Shown one piece after another: positions 45,501 through 55,275 of a stretch of 64,000 nt of DNA. Origin of the DNA: Epichloe hybrida (lineage: Eukaryota; Ascomycota; Sordariomycetes; Hypocreales; Clavicipitaceae); contig JAFEKR010000074.1 of assembly GCA_019022495.1 (NCBI GenBank), positions 1-64,000 on the forward strand. The letters run 5' to 3'. Position 1 is the first letter of the stretch, and each line of letters starts with the position of its first letter. Under the pieces are notes generated by a model. The model saw nothing but the letters and a program-made list of their open reading frames with translations. It was not told the DNA's origin and made no database searches. The position numbers and the translations under genes were made by a program.

Positions 45501-46085
45501 TGGCAAACGAACCTCGCTATTGAACGCCTCAAAGAAAGTGAGGCCCGAGTGACCAGTTATTTGATCATTAAATCGACGCTGTAGTGCGTTTGTCAGCGTC
45601 AGATAACGAATTTACCGAAGGTGGTGGCCCGTGAATGTATTACCTGCTTATAGAAGTCCATTCTGAAAAAGAAGAAGAAAACACGATATTAGCTACGAAT
45701 TTCCCGGGGGGGGGGGGGGGGTGATTTTTGAAGACAATATTTCTGGTTTCGAAGAGCGCGTCGATGTTGGGGACATAACTTACCGGGCCAAGTAGTCCTC
45801 ATAATTGACAAATACTTCCCCAGTTTGGGGTATATGCCAAACCTACAAGCGCAAATTAGATTCAAAACACTTCAAAGAAAGACAAGAAGTTCATGTCGAG
45901 CTTTGAGCTTGTCCCAGACCCAAATGGCGTACCTCTGCATCGTCATCTTCAATGTCAACTGTAGGCAGGAACTGCACGGGCTTTCGCTTGAAAAGCACCT
46001 AGTCAAGTATATCAGTATGCACGGATAGCTTCAAGACGGTTTACATGAATCCAGCCAGCCATCTCATCTCGTGAGCACTTACCAT
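42553..46085 (-). CDS. ITC1: ISWI complex subunit Itc1 (Acf1/WSTF-type)
   Basis: Known: Itc1 pairs with Isw2 to space nucleosomes; it carries WAC, DDT and WHIM modules. Seen: seven exons, 46085-46083, 45998-45933, 45842-45784, 45662-45644, 45578-45513, 45439-43758 and 43669-42553, total 3012 nt, 1003 aa. The first coding exon is only the ATG, followed by VLFKRKPVQFLPTVDIEDDD, then VWHIPQTGEVFVNYEDYLAR and MDFYKQRRFNDQITGHSG, the WAC domain start. TGHSGLTFFEAFNSE and LRKVQFQTVSRLDNLVDLIF follow. The DDT domain (TLNVYCEIFQLDSFTFDDFV) lies about residues 365-425; an acidic/coiled region follows; the WHIM-type block (TRVLGKDRFWNRYYWFER) is about residue 780-800. The C-terminus has PPPPPP and basic stretches. 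Joining across 43757-43670 gives QKKQA-MEEVRQLHEQRREL, in phase. Intron 3 contains G16. Confidence 0.94.
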
Positions 46086-48237
46086 GCTGGGGCTGGAGAG
46101 GGAAAATCCAGCGCTTAGATCGTAAAGCGATTATGAACCAGATGCTCAATCAAATGCTACCCAAGAAATATGTCCCCAATAGAAAAGATTTGGGCGGCTG
46201 ATTTGGCCTAAAATAACAAAAGAGCATGGAACAGCGAATGGGATAATAGCGTGCGCACGTAGGACTTGCTCAAAGCAAAGCAACGCAAACAAGTGGCGTG
46301 GCGTGGTGATTTGCGTTGTCGATGCGTGGAGGTTGCAGCGTCTTTTGTCGACTTACACGCGGGTACGACGAGGACGTAGACCAATATATATGAGAAGTTG
46401 AAGCAAATTACACGAGCATAAGTAGAAAACGGCAGCAATGCGGGCGTGTGCGATGGTGGATTGGCGGCGTGCGACAGTTCTCGAAATTGGAAAAAGTTGC
46501 AAGAGGAAAACGCGCGACAAGTTGTTGACGTACAAGGTAGGAGAAGGAGAAAAGAATTTGGGTGAGCCAAAGGATAATAGGCGGGAGATGAACGGTGCCG
46601 GGACCAGAAAAGAAGCAGGGTTCAGAAAAACTGTGGGGAGCGGGTAGAAGAGGAATAGTCCGTCAAGTCGGGTTGTTGTTGGTGGTTGAAAATCACTTGA
46701 GAAGGAGAGAGCGAAGAAAAGGATTAGAAGATTAGAAGGACGAAGAAAGAAGGTCAGGACAAGCAGAGCACGCAGAACACGCAGAACACGCAGAACACGC
46801 AGAACACGCAGAACACCATATCCCCGGAAAACGGGCGAGAGCGGCAAGCCCATTCATTGTCAGTGACGACGCGTGCAAGTACATGTCATTCAAGGCGTCG
46901 ACGCAGACAAGGTTCTCAGCCCGGTACGTGCACCGCGAAAAGGTACCTCGAAACGGATTGGGGCGTGCTACGGAGATACATCGGGACCATGAACCTCGAA
47001 CCCACTTGGTAAACGAGAAACGAGACTTGATCAAGTTAGGAACAGGGATAAACTCATGTCCACGAAGGCTTGCTGCTTGCTGCTTGCTTGTTGAATGAAG
47101 CGTGCGGCGACAGAAGATATCTGATTTATTTCCCGCTCCCATCCCAGAAAACCTGCCATCTTGGAGAGATTGAACAGCGAAAATCCGCAAAGCTTGCGTG
47201 CACAATGTGAGAGAGCTGTTTGCGAGACGAGGCCAACGAGGCAACTTTGATAGCAGGAGCAATGGAGGAGGACGTCAATGCATAAGCAACTTGCTGCACT
47301 CTCTTCCGCGCCGTTCCCATCGCAAGGCTAAAACAGGGTGGCGGAAATTTCTGCAACGCAAGACGTGCAATCCTGCCGACCGGACCATTATTTATTTGCT
47401 CGGTTCTCGCCCTCCCACGCTCGGCGCGCATCATCGCGGCCGTCTCCCGCCAAGACCGACAAGCTGACACACTCACCCCCCCCCCCTGCTTCCGCTCTCT
47501 CCTCGAACATCCCCACGACTTGACCAACCACCTTGGCCAAGCCCTCCACAAAACAACTCGACTGCGCGAACCTATTATTTGCATCCTCAACTCGGCCACT
47601 TGCCCTTTTCACCCGCGTTTTTGGGCTCATTTTGCTCGTCTTCTGCATCAGAATCGATCAAGCCCACGAAAAGCATATTCCAGGGGCATCTCAGTAGTAG
47701 AAATATCATATTTTAGAGATGCACGTCATATGACACGCATTCGAAGGCCTGAAAGCATGTGAACAATCGGGCCCAGTAGCAAATATTTCTTCATGTCGAT
47801 ATCTCCCTGCATTATCACAGCGCGGAGTGATGCGATGCGCATCTGAATTGACCATTGGCCATTTATGACATCGCACTTTTATGAGTATATGCCAAGTAAT
47901 AATAAGCCTGCTCTCCGTGCCCTCCTGTTCGAGGAGGTTGGTTGGTTGGCCCAAACAGGTAGTGCCGCCTCGTTTCTCACGTGGAGCCGCTGCCTACGCC
48001 GGACCCATCTTTACTCAGTCACTGCCGTGGCTGCAAGGCCTTGTCAGAGTCGTCACCCAAACCACCTGGTAACGGCACGGGGGCTGTGCTTGCAGTGAAT
48101 AAAAAGGAACGCAACCAGAGGGGCGCGGCTGCTCAAATATAATGCTTAGATTCTGATTAATCAATCATCTATGGGTATCAGTACAAGCCTTGCGGGTGCG
48201 AAATGTTTCTTCTCTCGGCGGGGGGGAACACATCTCC
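46086..48237. other. ITC1 upstream / ALG8 downstream spacer
   Basis: 2.15 kb. Long minus-strand frames here (46853-46353, 47262-46732, 47599-47126) owe their length to a 9-bp tandem repeat and low-complexity sequence, and show no domains. It likely contains the ITC1 promoter and a long 5' leader. Confidence 0.4.
46764..46817. repeat. 9-bp minisatellite, six copies
   Basis: Six tandem 9-bp units, CAGAACACG, with one substitution in the first unit (CAGAGCACG) and one in the last (CAGAACACC). It creates a run of RVL/LRV residues in the minus-strand frame, which is not a real protein signal. Confidence 0.9.
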
Positions 48238-49947
48238 TCAAGAAGTAAAGAACACCACCATGTATCCAACCCAACTACCGACAACTCCTATTGCCGCGTA
48301 GGAGCTGGTAAACATGAGCGGCAGAAACTCGTACTTCTTACCAAAAACAATGTGATGTACGAGGGACGTGTATATAATTAACGGAATGGACACGGCAGTG
48401 TACAGTGTGCTGAACCGGTCTAGTAGGAAGAATCTTGGCTTGTTGGACGCTGGCGCAAGCCGATCAAACGCGGTCAAGAATAAAACCAGCCAGAAGATAG
48501 TATATATGGTCTTCACGGGAAATTCGGTCGGTGTGAAAAGCAGAGGGAACAAGGATACGTGGCCCGCGACTGCCAATGGGCGGAAAGCGCCCAAGTGACG
48601 CCGGTCGCGAAGGGCAATGAGGCTGAAGGGAATAATGACCAGCAATACAGCCTTTTCGTGTACATGCCACCAGAAAAGGAAGGAGGCATACCCACAAAGT
48701 GTGACGGCGCCAATAAAAGTTTCCCAAGACGGCAGTGTCGACGAAAAGAAGAGCTTGAAGAGAGGCAGAATTTGGAAGACGAGTGTCAAGACGAAACATG
48801 TCCTGGGCGATACTTCGGGCAGGATTGCGAATGCAGTATCTCCTACAAGCCCGCGGGTGACGCTTTGTAACGCTCCCAACTTGACTGTTAAGCCCAGTCT
48901 CGGAGCAACTAGAACAAATGAGTTCGATTAGAAAATCTTGTAGGCGTAGATGAAGATCCAAGAGTCATCGCAAAAGGAATCGTGTACTTACGATGGATCA
49001 AAACCCGATCAACTAGCGAGTAGATCGCCCAGACATTAGGAGCCCAGTACGCATGGCAGAGCCCACGCGAGAATGGGAAAAGTCGACTTAAAAGCTGTGG
49101 AATCTGACCCATGACAGCGAAGGGCCCAAATGCTGCAACAAATATGCAGATTATGCCCAAACCAAGCCTCAAACAATTTGCAAATTTGATCTGAAGAATT
49201 GATTTTGCTGACAAGCAGTACGTACGTAACAGGAAGACGAAGTACGCCGGGGCAAGATAGAGGTAAATGTGCTTCAAGCACAAAAGAGCCGCAAAAACTA
49301 GTCCACTTTGGAGAAGCGTAGACTTGGACCTAGCAAGTACCAGAGACCAGAGTAATATGCCGTACATGAAACCATTGTATTGAAAGTGTATATGGTCAAT
49401 TATCAGCAGACCGGGAGAGAGCAAGATGGATAGCGCGGCTACTTGGGCTGCTCGTTTTGATGGTAGGCGACTTGAGTCGATGTAAAGCTGGAGGGCATAG
49501 ACCAAGAAGTCTTCGGTAACAATAACAGTGGTTCGCTGGAAGTGGATAGTTTGCCAGCTTTCGTAGTTCAAGTTATACAGCTTGACCATCGCCGGGTCAA
49601 CCAGTCGTGCCAACTGCGCGAGTACCCATTCAAAGTAGGCAAAAAAGGGGGGGTAATCTAGAGTCCATTCTGATGTTTTCTCGTAGTACCACTCGTTGAG
49701 AGGAAGACTGTGGGTGATGGCAAGCCAATTGCGATGGACTTCGAAGTCCGTGGACTTGCTGTAGGGAAGTTAATCAAGTGGAAAGAGGAGGGCGGGGGTG
49801 TTTAAAGATGAGGGAAAAAAAGTACGAGAGATAAATAAGGGGAAACAGATGGACGCGAAAAAAAACATACTAAGCTGGAAATAAAAGGATTTTGAACGCA
49901 GCGGCAGCAATTGCGCACTGCGTCAACGTCGGATACGACTCGGCCAT
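48238..49947 (-). CDS. ALG8: ALG8 dolichyl-P-Glc:Glc1Man9GlcNAc2-PP-dolichol alpha-1,3-glucosyltransferase
   Basis: Known: Alg8 adds the second glucose to the lipid-linked oligosaccharide in the ER lumen, using Dol-P-Glc. Seen: three exons, 49947-49871, 49758-48992 and 48908-48238, join in phase to 504 aa. The start [20 protein letters not shown] leads into [20 protein letters not shown], with the conserved luminal segment [19 protein letters not shown] and the [14 protein letters not shown] block. Next comes the family motif [18 protein letters not shown], then ten or more membrane helices and the C-terminal [19 protein letters not shown] and [14 protein letters not shown]. Intron 1 is 112 nt (GTATGT donor), and intron 2 is 83 nt (GTAAGT donor, CTAG acceptor). 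The pattern fits ALG8 better than ALG6; the assignment is by recalled motifs and not by search. Confidence 0.93.
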
Positions 49948-50661
49948 TGCGCGAGGGTAGGCTGGTCGAAAGGGAGGTGGAACAGCGGGTGGATGTTGGT
50001 CCTAAAGACACTTCATGGCAGATGTACGTAGATCAGCTGGGACAACATGTGAGCCCACAACCTCAGCGGACTCTGAGGGTTTGGCGTGTCGACAATGGTG
50101 GCCGAAGGATGATGTATTATGATCTTGGCAGAAAGAGTCGCGATCAGGGAGTGAAGTTGAAAGGCCACCACACCCACCACACCACACACTGCAACCCGAA
50201 GAATTAGGAGCCCCACCAACCCTGGGGAGAAAATTGGGGAAAGAAGCTCGACGGGAAGGTGCCTGCATGCCTGCATGGGATTCGTCGACCGTGAGCTAGC
50301 GCCAGGCGCCAGGGTGGCCGTCTCCGTGTGTCATCCTGGAAAGCTGCAACAGATAATAACAGAAGCCAGGGGCGTGTGCCAGCTGTCCACACCTTCGTCG
50401 ATGCCGTCTTGGCTCTCAGTTTCCTTTGTTCCCACCGATTGGTTATGTGCAAGGGAACACAAGAAAAAAAAAAGAAGCTTCCCATCGCTAGCTCAAGTCG
50501 CGCATCATCTGTGCAAACTGTTCTTGGCAGCATAACCAGCTGGACTGGGCGATTACTGCGATTCGTTGTTTGCGGCGGATTTCTCTGATTTCTCTCTTCG
50601 TTTGTGCATCAACAGTCGAAAATTGCCTCTTCTTGAGCAACGCCAAACAAAAGACACCAAC
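49948..50661. promoter_or_regulatory. Divergent promoter region ALG8/lectin gene
   Basis: 714 bp between two divergent secretory-pathway genes. Several CACACC/CACCACAC-type units lie at 50164-50190. No clear TATA box is seen. The shared region may drive both genes, but that is only inference. Confidence 0.45.
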
Positions 50662-52025
50662 ATGCGATTCTTCAGCAACTCAGTGGCTTCTGCTACTCTT
50701 TTGGCTGCTACTTTATCTCAAGCGCAAATCCTCATCAATGAGCAAAGCTTTGGACACTCGGGACGGTAGGTTTTCGTAATCATACGAGGATAAACGCAAC
50801 CGACTGACGAACTGCTTCATGTAATAGCCTGAGTGCCGCCGATGGACGAATCCCACACTTTAGTATTTCTGGCCAACCGCAACATCCTGAAATCCTATCG
50901 AACAAGATCATCTTGACACCCATGGCTCCAGGAAACCAGAGATCCTCAATTTGGGCGGATTCCCCCCTCACACGATCGACATGGGTGGCAGACGTCGATT
51001 TCCGGGCCAGCGGACCTGACCGTGCTGGTGGCAACTTGAACATATGGTACGCGAGACGGGGCAAGGAGGAAGTTGGCACCAACAGCGTTTACACTGCTGG
51101 TAAATTCGATGGTCTTGTGCTGGTGGTAGATTCACACGGAGGATCTGGTGGCATGATCCGTGGTTTCCTTAATGACGGCAACGTCGACCATGTTTCGCAG
51201 CCCAGCGTGGACAAGCTGGCCTTTGGGCAATGCAACTACTATTATCGTAACCTGGGTCGACCTTCGCAGATCAAGTTGCGCCAAACGATCTCCAACTTCC
51301 GCGTCGAAATCGATGGAAAGCTCTGTTTTGAAACAGACAAGGTTTCTCTGCCCGCTGGTTACCACTTCGGTATCACCGCTGCCACTCCGGACAATCCCGA
51401 TTCATTCGAAATCTTCAAATTCGTGGTCATGTCAGACTCAACCATATCGGGTGAGCAGAACCAGGGACAGGAATACACGTCTCGACAACATCAGCCCGAT
51501 GGTCACAACCATGGGCAGCAGCAGCACAGTGGAAATACCAACGACTTCACCCAACCCATCCCAGATCAACCGGCAGACATCTTCCAAACGACCAAGGAGC
51601 AGTTTCAAGATGTCCACAATCGTTTACAGTCTGCCTCTCACCAAATCTCTGCCGTGTATGACGCAGTCTCCAAGCATCACCAGATGGACGAGAGGCGAAA
51701 CGAGGAGATGAAGCATGCTGTAGACTCTCTGCGCCATGAGCTGGCCGCGCTGCGTCAAATCGGCGACCTGCAAACCAAGATAAGGGAACTACAAGTCGAG
51801 ATTCACAGCATGCATCAGGACATGCGACAGAAGATGACGACCCATGGAGAATCTCTCGAAGCGAAACTGCGCAATCACCATGGCTCCTTAGCCCAGGCCA
51901 TGTCCGATAGCATGCCTGGTCACGGAAAGCTCATGTTCTTCTTTGTGGGCACGCAGATTGTTCTACTCGCTGGCTATGTTGTGTATACGCGAAGTCGAGC
52001 GAGCAGTCCCAAGAAGTACTTGTAA
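50662..52025 (+). CDS. L-type (legume-like) lectin cargo receptor, Emp46/47-ERGIC-53 group
   Basis: Known: these membrane lectins carry glycoproteins from ER to Golgi and return by a dilysine tail. Seen: exons 50662-50765 and 50828-52025 (62-nt intron, GTAGGT donor, TAG acceptor) give 433 aa. The signal peptide is MRFFSNSVASATLLAATLSQAQ. Then comes INEQSFGHSGRLSAADGRIP, and the lectin domain with DFRASGPDRAGGNLNIWYAR, a GLVLVVDSHGGSGGMIRGFL segment (metal-site-like Asp) and GQCNYYYRN. A Gln/His-rich hinge follows, then an amphipathic helical coiled-coil (residues about 315-390) and one membrane helix (KLMFFFVGTQIVLLAGYVVY). The C-terminal tail is SRASSPKKYL, with a KKxx ER-retrieval signal. 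The combination of all parts makes the assignment strong; which yeast paralogue it matches is not decided. Confidence 0.9.
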
Positions 52026-52448
52026 AAAGGGAAAGGGTATTCACAGTGAACGATGTGCATTCAACTTGGTCTTTTGATTCAATGGAGTAGTATAGAATGA
52101 GCCGACGTACCGGGACGGCGTAATCCGACCTGATGAACAGGCCACTTTTGGATACTGGACTTGGGGGAAAAAAAAGAGGTGGGTTAAGAGACAATGTTTC
52201 TCGCGAATTTTAGCAATGTAGGCAAAGGCAGTTGTTTGTTGCATCACATGTGTACGAAGTAATGCTATTTTTGAATGAAAAAAAAAATGGACGACTCGAA
52301 CCTTTAGCTGTTCCAATTCATTGTTTAATTTCCTTTGTTAAATCAAAATCCTCAAGTGGTCTTTGCCGCGCAAGTTAATATCAGCGGGAGCGATGAAAAG
52401 AAGTTTTTTTCTTTCTTTTTTTTTCCCCATTTCCAAGATCAACACCCC
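52026..52448. other. Convergent 3' region lectin/prolidase
   Basis: 423 bp between the two stops, with several A/T runs (52165-52180, 52278-52288, 52405-52424) typical of terminators and poly(A) regions. No gene is seen. Confidence 0.45.
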
Positions 52449-54409
52449 TCAAATAATAGCATCCACATGTCTCCCACGCCCATTAATCACATCAAGCAAT
52501 TCATCTCCCTTTGGCGCAACGGTCAAGTTCTCGAACCCATCCTGCGTGACGAGAATGCAGTCCTCGATACGGACGCCTCCGACGTCGTAGTACCCTTCTA
52601 GGACGTCCCAATCTATGAAGGGAGACTGGATTGGGTCGTGGCGGAAGTAGCCCTCTAGATACTCTCGACAAAAGTAGCTGTTGAACAAACACATTAGCAC
52701 GATATTCCAGGTCAGAATGTGGTGGTGTATCTTCCATATACACAGTCAAGGAAGGAGAAGGGGAGAAATACTCACATTCCGGGTTCTACCGTGACAACCA
52801 TGTTCGGCAAAAGATGCTGCCTTTTGCTCTCCTGGGCAGTTTCAGGCTCTTTGCCGTTGCTGACGCGCAGGATGTGCGCCAGCATGTCGGGCGTGACCAA
52901 GGCTCTCTTCCCATGGTCGAACTGGAGGCCGCGAGTGGCAGCGGCAGCGGCAGCGGCGGCTAGGGGCAACGAGCCAGCTACATCGTGGACATCCAAGCCA
53001 ACGTGGTGTCCCAGGCCGTGGGGGAAGAAGGCGGCGACGGTTCCAGCACGGGCTACCTCTTGACGGGGTCCCTTGAGGATGCCCAGCTTGAGGAGGCCGT
53101 CCATGGCGATTTCCACGGCGAGAAGATAGACATGGCGCCATGGCCTGCCCGGGCGAACTTGACGAATACATTCGTCTTGCATGTGCTGCACGATGGCGTG
53201 GATGGCGGCGGCCTTGGGGGAGAAGGAGCCTGAAATGGGCAGCGTGCGAGTGATGTCGCTGGCGTAGCAGTTCCATTCGCACCCGGCATCCAGAACAACG
53301 CACTGCTTGTTCTTGAGAGGGGCGTTGTTGTCGCCGTAATGGAGCATAGAGGCATTCGCTCCGGACCCCGCGATGACGGGATACGCCTGGGACCGAGCGC
53401 CGTTTGCGATGCACACGGCATGGACAATGGCCTCGATTTCGCGCTCGTTGGAGAGCCGAGTGATTCTCTCGGCGACGCGGCGATGAGCCGCGCTGGAGAT
53501 GTCGTTGGCGCGACGGATCATGGCGACCTCGTACCCTGTCTTGACGACACGGGCGCGGTCCATGGCCGGCTGCAGACCTGCATGATCAAGACGCAGCTTG
53601 GTGGTTTGGGATGAGCTGCTGGCCCCCAGGTCGGGCGCTTGGCTCGGATGCAGGATGTACACCGTGGGCGAGGAAGAAGGGTCCGCGGCGTAGCTGCGAA
53701 GAAACTCGCCCAGCTGCGTCGTGTATCTCACTTCGTCGACGTCGTAGCGACGCTGGCACTCGGCCGCGCTGGGCCTGGATCCGAACCACAGAACCTGACG
53801 GGGCTCAAGGTAAGGAATCCAGAGGGTGAGTTTGTCATGGCCAATCTCATACGTGACGGCGCAGCCTTCAAAGTTGGCGCCAGAGAGATAGAAGAAGCTG
53901 CATTGCCCAAGATGTATTGAAAAAAGTTAGTGTGATGGGACAAACACTGTGTTGTGAACCCAGGGGGTGGTGGTGAGAGAGACTTTACTATCGTCGCTGT
54001 CTGAAAACCCTCGCTTGATCCGAGTCCTCCAGCAAGCGCTCCGTTTGACCGGGGAGATAAATCAGACCTTCCTTGACATCCAGTTCCTTGATGACTCGAC
54101 GAGCATGTTGCTTAGCTGGTGATATCGGGGTTAGCTCTTTCTTCCTTCTGGCCTTCCGATGTGTGAGTGCGTGCGTGCATGCGTGCGTGTGTGCGTGGGG
54201 AGGGAGGGGCCGCGAGGCACGAACCAGGATATTTGGTCTTGGAAGAAGAAGCGTCCACGCAGCTGTGTCGCAATGCATAAATTAATTAGATGATTAGAGA
54301 GAGAATCGATGAGGTCGGAAGCAGAATAGCCTGGGAACTTAGCTATATAGCACGATCACTCAACTCACAGGGCGTCGAATTCTTTCTCCAGAATCAAGTC
54401 GTAGTCCAT
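52449..54409 (-). CDS. Xaa-Pro aminopeptidase (M24B prolidase family)
   Basis: Known: M24B enzymes use two metal ions (usually Mn2+) to remove an N-terminal residue before proline or to split X-Pro dipeptides. Seen: five exons, 54409-54369, 54262-54225, 54115-53989, 53897-52776 and 52677-52449, join in phase to 518 aa. The 38-nt second exon is needed to give [15 protein letters not shown]. The N-terminal domain ([20 protein letters not shown]) and pita-bread catalytic domain are complete. Metal ligands: Asp pair in [19 protein letters not shown], His in [13 protein letters not shown], Glu in TVEPGIYF, and Glu in [11 protein letters not shown]. The poly-Ala run (AAAAAAAA) after LPL is unusual. 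No signal peptide: it is likely cytosolic. The ORF ending in DAL at 54365 is exon 1 read into its intron. Confidence 0.93.
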
Positions 54410-55275
54410 CTCGTCGAATGTCTCGACTTGTCGACTCTGCTGAGTCTGCCCGGTGTCACTGGCGAAACCACCACGAGACCCTCGAGACTTCTCCGTTGAG
54501 TATTTGAGATGTACCCGATCTATGCATGTACGGAGTAAGTAATACGAGTGGGAGGGGGGAGGGGAGTGGGAGGGGAGCACATGACAATTGCTCATTGGGT
54601 GGTGCTGCAAACGCCCCGCCATAATCCACACAGTCAAGTCCGCCGCCGTCCGCCGCCGTCCGTTGCTCACCGTGCACCGATACAAAACATCTGCAACGAA
54701 TGCCGACAAAAACGCGTGCCTTTTATTCACCATGTACAGTGAGTGAGTGGGTGTACCTAGGATGACAAGTACCAGCATAAATATTTCTCGCGTGCATGCC
54801 TTGAGCTGTATAAATCCGAGAAATAGTGTCCATGTACTCCGTAATAAGCTCGTAAATACCCACCATTGTACTTCTACAAAAAAAACTCCCATGCCAAAGT
54901 AATATATGTGGCCTTCGAGCTCCATCCGAAATGACCAATGACCTTGCGCCGATATGCTGCCAGCTCTCCATCCCCATGCCAAAACACTTCTGCCACTCTG
55001 TCTCTGTCATATCCAGGGGCTCCTCTGCGCCAGTGAAGGCCAGCCAAGGAATGGCAGGCCAGCATGAGAAGAGAAACACAACTCAAAGAAATACAAGGTT
55101 GAAATTTCGTGACGCCATGCCTATGGCTATACAAAAGAAAAGTCATATCAAATCAAAAAAGTCCCGTACAGATAGATGCCCGCCAAAATGGGGGCTCTCA
55201 TTCGCTCCTTAGCCCTGCACCGTGATTTCAAAAGGAAAAAAATGGGTATCATATAGTAAAGGTCGTCCTCTTCGC
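54410..55275. other. Spacer between prolidase and transcription factor genes
   Basis: 866 bp on the 5' side of the prolidase gene and the 3' side of the Zn2Cys6 gene. Two copies of the recurrent 9-mer are present: TACGGAGTA at 54529-54537 and TACTCCGTA at 54835-54843. The minus-strand frames (54982-54365 and 55079-54723) are readings through non-coding sequence with no domains. Confidence 0.45.

Noticed and set aside
46764..46817. Tandem repeat as a CRISPR-like array
   Set aside because: Units are 9 bp and directly abutting without spacers, in a eukaryotic genome, so it is a minisatellite.
46353..47262. Two long minus-strand frames upstream of ITC1
   Set aside because: Their length comes from the 9-bp tandem repeat, a multiple of three, and from low-complexity sequence. 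No domain or start context is convincing.
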